Positions 53,012 to 62,428 of a stretch of 64,000 nucleotides of DNA are shown piece after piece; the stretch's first letter is position 1, and every line of letters starts with the position of its first letter. The position numbers and the translations under genes are program-made. Under the pieces are notes generated by a model that did no database searches, was not told the DNA's origin, and worked only from the letters and a program-made list of their open reading frames with translations. Origin of the DNA: Aristophania vespae (GTDB lineage: Bacteria > Pseudomonadota > Alphaproteobacteria > Acetobacterales > Acetobacteraceae); contig NZ_CP047652.1 in assembly GCF_009906835.1 (NCBI RefSeq), positions 1,240,001 to 1,304,000 of the forward strand, written 5' to 3'.

Positions 53012-54460
53012 CTATAAAGCGATTGCAGCAGGGGAAAAGCCCAATGATGTTAAAGCAAAAGGAAGCTGGTCAGGCCTTAAACCGTGGAACATCTCATTAA
53101 AAGCAGTCATCACAGCTAAAGCCGGATCGCGTATCTGAAGTGTTTTTATTCGGTCATTTTCCATAACAAGCCAATACCAGATATCACCCCTTGCGCCCTC
53201 CACCACACCAATACCTTCCTGAGTAACGGCAAAAGGTTCAGTGGCATCTTCTACACCGAAATTGGCAATAATTTCACTGATTAAGGCGAGGGAATCCCTT
53301 ATTTCTGTCAGTCTTTGCAGGTTACGTCCATGTGCATCACCCCCCTGCCCTCCTGAAGAGCGCAAAGCCTCAAGACGCATACCGACATCCCCGCGGCGCA
53401 TATCAATATAACGGCCACTTGCCCTGCCTATAACGCCCCCAATAGCATAACGCCACGCTGTATCATTGGATAAAATCACCTGGTTCTTAAAACGTGATGC
53501 GTAAAGCTGATACAGATCTCTCAACATATCCAAACGTGAAGCAAGACTATCTCTAATAGATTGGGCTAAAGGCACTATTTCAATAGTATTATGATCACCT
53601 TCTTTTAACTCAATCATATCTGTTAAGCGGCGCGTCATACCATGAGCACTACATAAAGACGCAATGATCTCACGTGTCTGATCGCAGTAAGTTGCGAAAA
53701 GCGATGCTTTTGCAAAGCGCGCCGTTTGTGCCAAATCGAAGAGATGAAGGCTAACACGCTCTATTTCTAACAGGATAAGACGTGTATCGCGTTCATAAGG
53801 AGGAGGATATATACCCTGTGCCTGCTCATAAGCCCGGATAAAAGCCAAGGGATGAGCAACAAAGCCACCAGCACTTATTCTTGATATGAGCGGTAAAGCC
53901 TCTTTTGGCGTTAATCCTTGCAATTGGGATATAATCCCACGGTGAGCAGACGCAATATCGACCGTTAAGCTTTCAATATATCCGTGCTTAAGTTCATAAT
54001 TTAACCCAACAAGGCCTGGTAAAGTCGTGCAATGTGGCGAAATATGCAGGCACTGAGGATAAGAAAGACCACCTCCCTGCACGTCTAATCTTTCTTTAGA
54101 TAAGGGCCATGTTTGCGTCCAGCTACCGTCATCTAAAATAGGCGCATCATCAGAAGCATATAAAGCCTCTACGCCCCATAAATCACGCGCTATTCTTTCG
54201 CCCCATGATGCAACAGGATAATGACTGGAAGGAGCGTAATAACGCCGCAAACTGATAGGAGTACTGACCAGTACAGGGCTTTCACCTTCTAAAAGTAAAA
54301 TTGTTGCTTTCTCTTCATCAGCCCAGCAAGCCAATAAAGGAAGAGGACGCCCCGCTAGACTCAAAAATTTTGTCCAATCCTCACTTTCCAATAGATAATG
54401 CGAAAGACCAATACGTTGCCCTTTACGCAAAAATTGGCTCATACCGCTCATGGATGCCAC
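53012..54460 (-). CDS. Hydrogenase-4-like large subunit (HyfG/NuoCD family) lacking NiFe ligands
   Basis: A 482-residue fusion: a NuoC-like N-terminal domain (to about residue 130) and a NuoD/NiFe-large-subunit-like domain with HRGIISQL near residue 173. In true NiFe hydrogenases the next segment is RxCGxC; here it is RISAGGF (194-200). The C-terminal DPCxxC is DPALAV (445-450). All four Ni-binding cysteines are therefore gone, and the protein cannot be a hydrogenase. This pattern defines Ehr (energy-converting hydrogenase related) complexes. GQGGDAHGRN and RASGRYIDMRRGD are conserved NuoD-like elements. It overlaps the upstream membrane-subunit gene by 13 bases. Confidence 0.82.
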   Translation of the reverse strand: MASMSGMSQFLRKGQRIGLSHYLLESEDWTKFLSLAGRPLPLLACWADEEKATILLLEGESPVLVSTPISLRRYYAPSSHYPVASWGERIARDLWGVEALYASDDAPILDDGSWTQTWPLSKERLDVQGGGLSYPQCLHISPHCTTLPGLVGLNYELKHGYIESLTVDIASAHRGIISQLQGLTPKEALPLISRISAGGFVAHPLAFIRAYEQAQGIYPPPYERDTRLILLEIERVSLHLFDLAQTARFAKASLFATYCDQTREIIASLCSAHGMTRRLTDMIELKEGDHNTIEIVPLAQSIRDSLASRLDMLRDLYQLYASRFKNQVILSNDTAWRYAIGGVIGRASGRYIDMRRGDVGMRLEALRSSGGQGGDAHGRNLQRLTEIRDSLALISEIIANFGVEDATEPFAVTQEGIGVVEGARGDIWYWLVMENDRIKTLQIRDPALAVMTAFNEMFHGLRPDQLPFALTSLGFSPAAIAL

Positions 54461-55611
54461 CCTACTGAGAAAGAGTAAGGCATAAGGCAGGCTCCCATAA
54501 TTGTTGTAAAGCCAATGAGAAAGAGCATAATTTTTGTGAAATAATCCAGTGAAAGACAGCTTACAAAATGATGTTGAACCCCTTTTATAAAATCAATATT
54601 ACGGCAGCTTAATAGCACTGACAAAAGCATCACCCCTAAATAAAATGGTGATAAATCACGCCCTATTATCATTAGGGCCACAAAAAAAATCGGAATCACG
54701 CACCATTCAGGCAAGTCAAAAGAATTTATTTTCAAACTTTGGTAATGCCACTTTATGCCCATCCCTAATAAAGCCGCTATCATAAGCAAAAGAAAAGCAA
54801 GCGGGGACTGAATCGCTGCTGCAAAACTGGCCAGAGACGTTACAAAAAGCAAAAAAGCATCTTCTCGCCTTCTAAAAAGAGCACTGATAACTGAACCTAT
54901 TGCCCCGGCAAGAAGCATCATATCTCGGGCAAAAGGATAATAACCAAGGCGCAACATCAAGGTTAAGGCTGCAAAACGCAAAGCAATATCTAACAGAACA
55001 AAAGAAGCTGTCTGATTAGAAGAGCTTCCCAACCCGGCCATCATCCCCAAACCAATGATCAGAAAAACCAGCCCTAATATTTCTCCTGTTACCTCGGCAT
55101 GAGCATTAGGCACCTCATGCAATAAAGCCGCTCCCAAAATTCCCAGTATAACGCCACATAATCTAAGTCGAACCATAGACCAGGCCGCTAGGGCACGGCG
55201 CGTTGATTGGCCATCCCACCAGGCTAAAATAACGCATCCTGCACCAATAAAAACACATATTGCCAATGCAGAAGACAGACATAGCGCCATTAAGACACAG
55301 CCAATAATGAGAAAAGGCAAGCGCTCCCCTTTTGGGGTTGAAATAGCAGCACCTGATAATTCAGTCTGAGGAAGCCAAAATAATAAAAGCGGCAAGCAAC
55401 TTGCCACGCCAATTGACATTATTGCCAAAAGATCGAGACGCGAAGGGAAAAGTACTAACGCCCCAATAGTAAAAATAGCGCCTACAGCAGCCAAATTTTT
55501 AACATGACCCGTTCTGCGCGATACCCATAAGAGCCATGCCACTAAAAAAGGCCAACATAAAACGGCAAAAAGCCCCACAGAAGGCAGCAAAACAGCAGAA
55601 AGAGAAGACAT
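54448..55611 (-). CDS. Hydrogenase-4-like membrane subunit (HyfF/NuoN-like)
   Basis: A 387-residue polytopic protein with about ten hydrophobic segments, in the position of HyfF in the B-C-E-F-G-I order. Recognisable antiporter-like features are LALICVFIGAGCVILAWWDGQ-type helices and RRALAAWSMVRL near residue 140; sequence divergence from NuoN/HyfF is large, so the call depends mainly on gene order and topology. It starts right after the HyfE-like stop. Confidence 0.65.
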   Translation of the reverse strand: MSSLSAVLLPSVGLFAVLCWPFLVAWLLWVSRRTGHVKNLAAVGAIFTIGALVLFPSRLDLLAIMSIGVASCLPLLLFWLPQTELSGAAISTPKGERLPFLIIGCVLMALCLSSALAICVFIGAGCVILAWWDGQSTRRALAAWSMVRLRLCGVILGILGAALLHEVPNAHAEVTGEILGLVFLIIGLGMMAGLGSSSNQTASFVLLDIALRFAALTLMLRLGYYPFARDMMLLAGAIGSVISALFRRREDAFLLFVTSLASFAAAIQSPLAFLLLMIAALLGMGIKWHYQSLKINSFDLPEWCVIPIFFVALMIIGRDLSPFYLGVMLLSVLLSCRNIDFIKGVQHHFVSCLSLDYFTKIMLFLIGFTTIMGACLMPYSFSVGWHP

Positions 55612-56145
55612 TTAGCGTTCCTCTACTTTGCGCCAGGCCAAACGGGGTAATAACACTCCTCCCAAAAGCGCCATAACACCCCACAAAGCAAGAGCTGTGA
55701 AAAACAACGTCCAGGAAGAAAAAACACAGGCGACTACGAATAAACCATCTGCAGCCATTAAAAGCCCACAAAATTGCACAAGGGCGCCCCCACTCGCCAC
55801 AATACATAAGCTCGCCACTGTCAAACCGAGGGCCAGGATCATAACAAGCCCCAGATTAGACCCCGCCAACGCCAATATAAGCAGCAATATAATGGTTAAT
55901 GCCACAGGCAGGACAGAAGCCAAAATATGAGACTCTTTACGTTCTTCTTCTGTAAATTGCCGTAAAAATAACCATGCAAAAAAATTTAAGCTTAAGAGTA
56001 AAAGGAAGGAGACCAAGGTGACGGGGCCATTTCCAATTACTGAAACAGTAAACGCACAGGCAAGGCCATAAAAGGCAAGCCATTTTGCGTCACGTCCTAA
56101 TGATAAAAAGATAAAAACAAAACAGAGCGCAAATCCAATACTCAT
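55612..56145 (-). CDS. Hydrogenase-4-like membrane subunit (HyfE-like)
   Basis: A 177-residue protein with about five hydrophobic segments, of the size and gene position of HyfE (NuoK-like in its C-terminal part). ASGGALVQFCGLLMAADGLFVVAC carries a buried acidic residue, as in NuoK-type helices. Starts overlap the HyfC-like stop by four bases. The identity is by context and topology. Confidence 0.65.
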   Translation of the reverse strand: MSIGFALCFVFIFLSLGRDAKWLAFYGLACAFTVSVIGNGPVTLVSFLLLLSLNFFAWLFLRQFTEEERKESHILASVLPVALTIILLLILALAGSNLGLVMILALGLTVASLCIVASGGALVQFCGLLMAADGLFVVACVFSSWTLFFTALALWGVMALLGGVLLPRLAWRKVEER

Positions 56146-57014
56146 GCTGTAAACCGCCCAGCCAGAGCAAATAACAGACCAAGACCTAAAAGGAGCGATA
56201 TGTAGCGTATATTTTTTTCAGTCTGAGCCAGGCTACAGAATGTGCAAATCAAAATGATACAAAAAGTACGCAATAAAAAAGTTAATAGGGCACTTATACC
56301 CACTTTGCCACATAGTTCGGGAAACATGAGATCACTCAAAAAAATGACCCATATAGCCTGGAACAAGACTAAAAATTCACGTTTACGCTTATTTTCTACT
56401 CGGTTATTTTGATGGAACTCCTTTAAATTATAAGGTCTTTTTATAATATCTTCCTGAAAAGGAGCAGGAGCCGTCAAAAGCAAGGCCAGAGCTGAGCAGG
56501 TCAGCACACCATTCAGAGAAGCATCAAACTCTAAGGCATCGTTATTATGAAATAAGGCTCCGTTATGGAGCTGTGGCACTAAAAGCATTAATAAAAGTTC
56601 CGTCCATAACAGAACTATAAAACTGCCGCTTAATAGCAACAAAGACTGTGCTGGCAAAAAATAAAATCTTACCAAAACCAGACCTGTTCCTATGAGGAGC
56701 GGGTCAGACCAAAAAGCTAAAAACGGCGTATGAAATAAAGGCTTACTTAATGAAAAACTTGGAAGAGCCAGCAAAGTCAGGGTAACAAAAACGCAGCAAA
56801 TGCCTTCTTTAAAAGTAAGACCCGTTTTGAAAATGTACTTTCCTGCCTGAAAGGCTCTCTTATAATAAAATCTGAGCGAAAAGCCTCTCTGACCTGACAA
56901 AGAAACTGGTAAGGTTTCTAAGGTCCAGCTCAAAAAAGGTAAAAGCGTAATTAATAAAAATAGAGTTAAACCATTAAATATAATCACACTGAAATAAGAC
57001 TGTGCATCTATCAT
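56142..57014 (-). CDS. Hydrogenase-4-like membrane subunit (HyfC/NuoH-like)
   Basis: A 290-residue polytopic protein of NuoH/HyfC size and position, with eight hydrophobic segments. LTAPAPFQEDIIKRPYNL near residue 200 is similar to the NuoH cytoplasmic loop that contacts the quinone/large subunit, and EFLVLFQAIWVIFLSDLMFPELCG follows. Normal NuoH loop residues (ERP/EGE) are replaced, so quinone binding is uncertain. Overlaps the next gene by four bases. Confidence 0.65.
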   Translation of the reverse strand: MIDAQSYFSVIIFNGLTLFLLITLLPFLSWTLETLPVSLSGQRGFSLRFYYKRAFQAGKYIFKTGLTFKEGICCVFVTLTLLALPSFSLSKPLFHTPFLAFWSDPLLIGTGLVLVRFYFLPAQSLLLLSGSFIVLLWTELLLMLLVPQLHNGALFHNNDALEFDASLNGVLTCSALALLLTAPAPFQEDIIKRPYNLKEFHQNNRVENKRKREFLVLFQAIWVIFLSDLMFPELCGKVGISALLTFLLRTFCIILICTFCSLAQTEKNIRYISLLLGLGLLFALAGRFTA

Positions 57015-58375
57015 GACGCAAAGCCAACCATTGCCAACATACTCCCAAGGAAAAAGAGCCAGATTGGCAGAGTAAAGCTAGAAATTTTCTTTTCTTCTAA
57101 TTTTGCCATTAAAAAACGTGGCTGACATTGTTTTAAGAATAAAACAAATAATCTCTGCCAAGGACGTTTTACAAAAAACTTCATATTAAAATGGGGCATT
57201 AAAAAAATGCTCAATTCGGCCCTAAACATCTCAGATACACTTAATGAAATAGGCGGTTTTTTTATTTTAAAACGAGGCGAAACGCAGCAAAACCATATGG
57301 TCATTATAAACATCCATAAGGCTGGAAATGCTAAATATTGCTGATTTTGAACCGCGAAAAACCACGTCCTTATATGACTTAATGACAGTGACATATGACT
57401 ATCATATTGTGGCCCAAGCACTATAGCCATGATTGTTACAACGCAAAGGAAAAGCGCCGCTTTTCCTATAAAAGCCCATTCTAAGCATAGTTTGGGTAAA
57501 GTAAGAGCGGTCAGACATGATTCAGCCAGTGAACATAGGCCCAAAATTAATGCAAGGCCAAGCGATAAAACGATCCCTTCTCCTGTCTCATTAGACATGG
57601 CTAAAGTTGCATTAATCCCAAACCATAAAGCCACAAAGCCTGGTAAAGGCGGCACAATAAGCCTAAGACTACGCCACTTTCCTCCCCAGCGTGTACATAT
57701 TTGACAGGTTACATCTATCAAAAGAGCATAAATAGCAGCTTGGGCTGCTATATAAGAATGGGCACTAATCGCTTCATGCAAAATGCCGGTAAGCAATATT
57801 GAACGTATAATAGAAACACTATTAAGCAAAAAAACTATATTATTTTCTAATCTATTATAAATAGTCCATAATATTATTATAATAGATAATATTATAACCG
57901 ATATTAACCAATATTGTACTTCATTTGCACCAATTTTTAAAGCTAAACCAACCAGCAAGATATAAGATAAATCATAATGAGCTTGATTTTCTTTTCTATA
58001 ATGATCAGGCCAAAATAAAACAGGCAGAACTAAACATACACTCCAAAAAGCTGGATATAATCCCAATAGCAAAAGCGCCATTATCATATAAGATATTGGG
58101 CATGAATTTTCTCTTTGGAGTGCATGGCAAAATAAAGCACACCCCACACATAAGGCTTGCAGTTCAGCATTAAGTGTTAACAAACTTAAAGAGGCTGGGA
58201 CAAAAGCCATAACCCTATAAAATTCCGGACAGTCAAAAAATCTTTTCTTTTCTGAAAAGACATTTTTATAAAGCAGGCTAATATCTCGATAGGAGATAAG
58301 ACTTAAAAGCCCGACTAAATAAATGATTAGAGGGTCATTATTCCACACGCTCTCATTTATCCTGCTTGTCGCCAT
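57011..58375 (-). CDS. Hydrogenase-4-like membrane subunit (HyfB/NuoL-like, short)
   Basis: A 454-residue polytopic protein with about 12 hydrophobic segments. It is shorter than HyfB (about 670). IVPPLPGFVALWFGINATLAM near residue 240 resembles the NuoL/HyfB PPLxGFxxxW helix. The C-terminal basic segment is FFVKRPWQRLFVLFLKQC. First gene of the membrane complex after holC, its start overlapping the holC stop by 19 bases. Divergent, so the antiporter-family assignment is moderate. Confidence 0.6.
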   Translation of the reverse strand: MATSRINESVWNNDPLIIYLVGLLSLISYRDISLLYKNVFSEKKRFFDCPEFYRVMAFVPASLSLLTLNAELQALCVGCALFCHALQRENSCPISYMIMALLLLGLYPAFWSVCLVLPVLFWPDHYRKENQAHYDLSYILLVGLALKIGANEVQYWLISVIILSIIIILWTIYNRLENNIVFLLNSVSIIRSILLTGILHEAISAHSYIAAQAAIYALLIDVTCQICTRWGGKWRSLRLIVPPLPGFVALWFGINATLAMSNETGEGIVLSLGLALILGLCSLAESCLTALTLPKLCLEWAFIGKAALFLCVVTIMAIVLGPQYDSHMSLSLSHIRTWFFAVQNQQYLAFPALWMFIMTIWFCCVSPRFKIKKPPISLSVSEMFRAELSIFLMPHFNMKFFVKRPWQRLFVLFLKQCQPRFLMAKLEEKKISSFTLPIWLFFLGSMLAMVGFAS

Positions 58376-58872
58376 CCTTGAGGCTCTTGTTTCCAGTAAG
58401 TCAAGTCGAACCCATCCTGTTTCAACTTTTTCCAGCGTAAGCGTGCCCGAACCACGCTATCTTCATTTTGTCCGTCAAAAAGGTCAAAAACTCGTTTAAA
58501 TCGATTCACATCGATAATATCGGCCCCATCAATACGAAACAGAAAAAGCGCACCATTAGGAGGCGGTTCTGCTTTTGCGCTAAGCCATATAGGCTGACGT
58601 GCAGCAAAACCAGTTTTTTGAGAACCATGGGGAAGCCAGAAATAAACTGGACTCTCCCATAAAGCACGGTCAAGACGCTCTAGCTCTTCTGTGTCAGAAC
58701 AACATATCAGCGCTCTTTCGTCACTAGACAATGTCCGGTCAAGAAGAGGCAGCAAGGCTTCCTGCACAGAAGTACGTGTCAGATGATAAAAACCTATTTG
58801 AGGTTTAAAGCGATTTTTATCATTACCCTCTTCCACCATTTGTGTAGAAGACAGCTCCTGCCCTGCCGCCAT
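58357..58872 (-). CDS. holC: DNA polymerase III subunit chi
   Basis: A 171-residue HolC: IGFYHLTRTSVQEALLPLLDRTL at the start, ERALICCSDTEELERLDRALWE, then FWLPHG, and FKRVFDLFDGQNEDSVVRARLRWKKLKQDG. Chi links the clamp loader to SSB at the replication fork. It lies 24 bp downstream of pepA, the common alphaproteobacterial pair. The first 20 residues are poorly conserved, so a later start is possible. Confidence 0.9.
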   Translation of the reverse strand: MAAGQELSSTQMVEEGNDKNRFKPQIGFYHLTRTSVQEALLPLLDRTLSSDERALICCSDTEELERLDRALWESPVYFWLPHGSQKTGFAARQPIWLSAKAEPPPNGALFLFRIDGADIIDVNRFKRVFDLFDGQNEDSVVRARLRWKKLKQDGFDLTYWKQEPQGWRQAG

Positions 58873-58896
58873 ATAATAATGCTCTCCTAAAAAAGC

Positions 58897-60393
58897 CTAA
58901 TGTTCTCTGTCTGCTACAAACTGATTAAGCAACTGCACACCAAAACCACTTGCTCCCTTAGGAATACATGGCCCTGCTTTGTCACACCAGGCTGTGCCTG
59001 CAATATCGAGATGCGCCCAACTTGTATCACCAACAAAACGTTTTAAGAATTCTGCTGCTAAAATAGAGCTGCCTGGACGCCCACCGATATTTTTCATATC
59101 GGCAATGTCGGAATCAATACGGCGATTATAACTTTCTCCCATAGGCATAGGCCATAATTTTTCGCCTGCTTTTTCGCCTGCCTGTTTCAACTCCGTACTT
59201 AGCGTGCTGTCATTACTAAAGAGGCCAGCATAATCTGTGCCTAAAGCTACAACGATAGCCCCTGTTAAAGTTGCTAAATTGACCATTAAAGAAGGTGCAT
59301 ATTTATCTTTTGTGTAAGAAAGCAAATCAGCTAGAACCAGCCGACCCTCTGCATCAGTATTTTGTACCTCAATGGTCAGGCCACTATAGCTCTTAACCAC
59401 GTCACCAGGGCGCTGTGCATCGCCTGAGACCATATTTTCTACAAGCCCGACAACACCAATAGCGTTAATTTTGGCCTTGCGGCGGGCCAGTACGCTCATT
59501 AACCCGACAACAGCAGCGGCACCGCCCATATCGGTTTTCATGTCTTCCATACCAGCAGCTGGTTTGATGGAAATACCCCCTGAATCAAACGTAACGCCTT
59601 TACCTATAAAGGCTAATGGAGCTTCATCTTTATCTGTCGCCCCCTGATAACGGATAATAACCGTATAAGGTGGTTTGTTACTACCCTGGGCAACGCCTAA
59701 CAAAGCGCCAAATCCTAGAGAAGCCATAGCTGCACGATCTAGAACATCAATTTCCAAACCCAAAGGCTCAAGGGCTTCTATACGGGCTCTAAAGCTTTCG
59801 GGGTAAAGTACGTTTGCCGGTTCGCTAACCAGATTACGGGCTAAATAAACACCTTCACTTAAAGCCTCAAATTCGGCCCATTGAGCCTCGATCTGAGTTA
59901 AGGATGCATTTTGAGGTAATAAAATACTGATTTCTTGAGGGTAAATTTCTTTTTTATCTGACTGATAAAGAGAGAAATTATAGGCTTTCAGGCGAGCACC
60001 TAGAGCAATTGAGGCGCTTTGTTCTGCAAGTGTTTGAGGGATAATAAAATACGCTTTGGCATTTTTGATCTTCGTTTCTCTCAAAGCCTGAAAAGCGTCA
60101 CTGCCAGCATGCTGCAAACGTATGATATCTGAGACAGTAGATTTATCTTTCGCGCCGCAACCAATGAGATGAAGCTGCGCAATGGAGTCAGTCGGCGCAA
60201 TAAGCTGTAAAGACTGCCCCGTTACGCCGTTAAATTCCTGCATGGAGACTGCCTTTTCCAGGCGCCCTTGCAGCAGATTATTAAGCTGTTGATAATATTC
60301 ATCATGAATAAAATTAGCCCCATCACAAAATAAGGCTAAAGCTGATTTTTCGCAGTGTTGGTCTGAAAATTTTTCGAAACTAATTGAAATCAT
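58897..60393 (-). CDS. pepA: Leucyl aminopeptidase
   Basis: A 498-residue M17 metalloexopeptidase. Catalytic metal/active-site motifs are FIGKGVTFDSGGISIKPAAGMEDMKTDMGG and VQNTDAEGRLVLADLL; the latter is the NTDAEGRL signature. The C-terminal SSILAAEFLKRFVGD and WAHLDIAGTAW match PepA. The frame is open to 60423, but ATG 60393 is a better start by comparison. It heads the pepA-holC-Hyf-like run, so these genes may share a promoter in the 117-bp gap to cysQ. Confidence 0.95.
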   Translation of the reverse strand: MISISFEKFSDQHCEKSALALFCDGANFIHDEYYQQLNNLLQGRLEKAVSMQEFNGVTGQSLQLIAPTDSIAQLHLIGCGAKDKSTVSDIIRLQHAGSDAFQALRETKIKNAKAYFIIPQTLAEQSASIALGARLKAYNFSLYQSDKKEIYPQEISILLPQNASLTQIEAQWAEFEALSEGVYLARNLVSEPANVLYPESFRARIEALEPLGLEIDVLDRAAMASLGFGALLGVAQGSNKPPYTVIIRYQGATDKDEAPLAFIGKGVTFDSGGISIKPAAGMEDMKTDMGGAAAVVGLMSVLARRKAKINAIGVVGLVENMVSGDAQRPGDVVKSYSGLTIEVQNTDAEGRLVLADLLSYTKDKYAPSLMVNLATLTGAIVVALGTDYAGLFSNDSTLSTELKQAGEKAGEKLWPMPMGESYNRRIDSDIADMKNIGGRPGSSILAAEFLKRFVGDTSWAHLDIAGTAWCDKAGPCIPKGASGFGVQLLNQFVADREH

Positions 60394-60540
60394 ATTTAAA
60401 CTCACTTTGATATAATCGATCACAAATCCTTGACGATCTCATTTTTCTTCCATTTTGGAGATCTTCGGCATTCAATAATGAGAGCGTATCAGATAAGTGT
60501 GCTTATGACGAACGGTTAGAAATAGGATAGCCTGTACAAA

Positions 60541-61398
60541 ATGAACGTTCATACCGCTTCCACTCTCGATACTCACACTCTTCTTGATCTTGCATTGCAA
60601 ATCGTCTCTGAAGCTTCAGATATTGTTTTAGCGGTAAAAGAAAAGGGCTTCCATACCCAAAAAAAAGCTGACTGCTCACCAGTCACTGAAGCAGACCATG
60701 CTTCAGAAGCCCATATTCTTTCGCGCCTGCGTCGAGCATGCCCTGAGATTGAAGCCATTTCAGAAGAAGAATTTTCTTCAGGTATTCATCCTAATGTCAA
60801 CGGAACTTACTGGCTTATTGACCCTTTGGATGGCACACGCGGTTTTGCAAATGGTGGTGATGATTTTGCCATTAATATCGGTTTAATATCAGGCGGTGAA
60901 CCCATAATTGGTGCAGTAGCCATCCCAGCCTTTGGACAAATTTACGGAGGTGGGAAGAATTTGGGAGCTTTTTATCAGGATTCAGACGGACGACACCCTA
61001 TTCAGGTTAGTGATATACCCGAGGAAGGGTTGCGTGTTTTAGCATCATTTTATTATGGTTCAGAAGATGAGCTTAAGAAATTTCTGACAAAGCAAAATAT
61101 TCAATCAATTGACTGTTTTGGTTCAGCTATCAAAATAATTCGTGTGGCTGAGGGACAGGCAGATTTTTACCCCCGATTTGGACCTACAATGGAATGGGAT
61201 ACAGCAGCGCCACAAGCTATTTTGGAAGCGGCAGGGGGCCAGATTTATACAATTGATGGCATGCGCTTAACTTATGGCAAACCAGGACGCCTCAATTCGC
61301 CTTTTTTCTGTTCAGGTAAAACGCAAATCTTGTCTTCAGCCTCTGAGAGTACTGAGCCTAAAGATAAAATTTCAGAACTCCGTCATCATAAGGACTAA
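60541..61398 (+). CDS. cysQ: 3'(2'),5'-bisphosphate nucleotidase CysQ
   Basis: A 285-residue Mg-dependent phosphatase of the inositol-monophosphatase superfamily. The motifs are EEEF, WLIDPLDGTRGFANGGDDF and MEWDTAAPQAILEAAGG; the DGTRGF form with YGKPGRLNSPFF near the C-terminus is specific for CysQ. It recycles 3'-phosphoadenosine 5'-phosphate from sulfur assimilation. It is divergent from pepA and precedes the Sua5-type gene by eight bases. Confidence 0.93.
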   Translation: MNVHTASTLDTHTLLDLALQIVSEASDIVLAVKEKGFHTQKKADCSPVTEADHASEAHILSRLRRACPEIEAISEEEFSSGIHPNVNGTYWLIDPLDGTRGFANGGDDFAINIGLISGGEPIIGAVAIPAFGQIYGGGKNLGAFYQDSDGRHPIQVSDIPEEGLRVLASFYYGSEDELKKFLTKQNIQSIDCFGSAIKIIRVAEGQADFYPRFGPTMEWDTAAPQAILEAAGGQIYTIDGMRLTYGKPGRLNSPFFCSGKTQILSSASESTEPKDKISELRHHKD

Positions 61399-61406
61399 GC
61401 TATTTC

Positions 61407-62399
61407 GTGACTGAATTTCTTGATGTAAGTTTTGACGGTATTCGTCGTGCGGCTGACATTATACGCTATGGTGGTATTGTCGCTTTCGGGACAGAAACAG
61501 TTTATGGTTTGGGAGGGCTCTCCACTTCACGCCAGGCTGTAAGCCGAATTTATGCTGCCAAGGGACGTCCTTCTTTTAACCCACTTATCAGCCATTTTGC
61601 ATCAGCTGAGCAGGCTTTTCAGGAAGTTGACCTCACATTAACTCCTTTGGGAGAAAAGGCTAGAGAGCTTGCATCTCACTTTTGGCCTGGTCCTTTGACA
61701 CTTATTTTGCCCAAAAAAGAAAATAGCCTTATTTGCGATAGTGTAAGTGCTGCATTACCAACTATTGCCATACGTGTTCCACGTGGCAGAGCTGTGAATG
61801 AACTTTTAAGATTAGTCAACGCACCCGTAGCAGCACCATCAGCCAATCGCTCAGGACGCATAAGCCCCTCTTCTGCTTTGCATGTCAAAGAAGAACTAGA
61901 CGGTAAAATAGACGCTATTTTAGATACAGGTTCCTGTATTGTTGGGCTAGAAAGCACGGTCCTAGACTTAACAGGCGAAACACCAACCCTCTTACGTCCT
62001 GGCGGCTTGTCGCAAGAGGAGCTTGAAGCTATTTGCGGACCAGTTCGTCATGCAGCGCCTCTATCTCAGGATCAAAAACCTCTCGCACCGGGACAGTTAA
62101 CTTCACATTATGCTCCTACTTTGCCCATACGGCTCAATACAGATAAGGCAAATTTTGATGAAGCCTGGTTAAGTTTCGGCCCTGAAATAGAGGAAAATCA
62201 CCCCCTTAAATGGAACCTCAGCCCCAAAGGTGACCTTGCTGAAGCAGCGGCACGGCTTTATGCAGGATTGCGCTATCTTGATAATGAAGGCCAAAAAAAG
62301 GGGGTAAAGGCCATAGCTGTTAGTCAAATTCCTCAAGAGGGATTAGGTTGTGCTATATTTGACCGGCTGCAACGTGCCGCAGCGCCCCGCCCTATATAA
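61407..62399 (+). CDS. L-threonylcarbamoyladenylate synthase, Sua5 type
   Basis: A 330-residue protein of the Sua5 form: an N-terminal YrdC domain (GGIVAFGTETVYGLGG, AAKGRPSFNPLISHF, PVAAPSANRSGRISP) and a C-terminal Sua5 domain from about residue 210 (APGQLTSHYAPTLPIRL start, GLGCAIFDRLQRAA end). It makes TC-AMP for t6A37 in ANN-decoding tRNAs. The KxR and SxN active-site elements (KGRPSFNPL, SANRSG) are intact. It has probably been transcribed with cysQ. Confidence 0.92.
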   Translation: MTEFLDVSFDGIRRAADIIRYGGIVAFGTETVYGLGGLSTSRQAVSRIYAAKGRPSFNPLISHFASAEQAFQEVDLTLTPLGEKARELASHFWPGPLTLILPKKENSLICDSVSAALPTIAIRVPRGRAVNELLRLVNAPVAAPSANRSGRISPSSALHVKEELDGKIDAILDTGSCIVGLESTVLDLTGETPTLLRPGGLSQEELEAICGPVRHAAPLSQDQKPLAPGQLTSHYAPTLPIRLNTDKANFDEAWLSFGPEIEENHPLKWNLSPKGDLAEAAARLYAGLRYLDNEGQKKGVKAIAVSQIPQEGLGCAIFDRLQRAAAPRPI

Positions 62400-62428
62400 A
62401 ACAACAAAGCGAGCAGAAAACCTAACTT

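Noticed and set aside
52499-58375. Functional hydrogenase-4 / formate hydrogenlyase
   Set aside because: The four Ni-binding cysteines are absent in the large subunit and no formate dehydrogenase, ferredoxin subunit or maturation genes are present.
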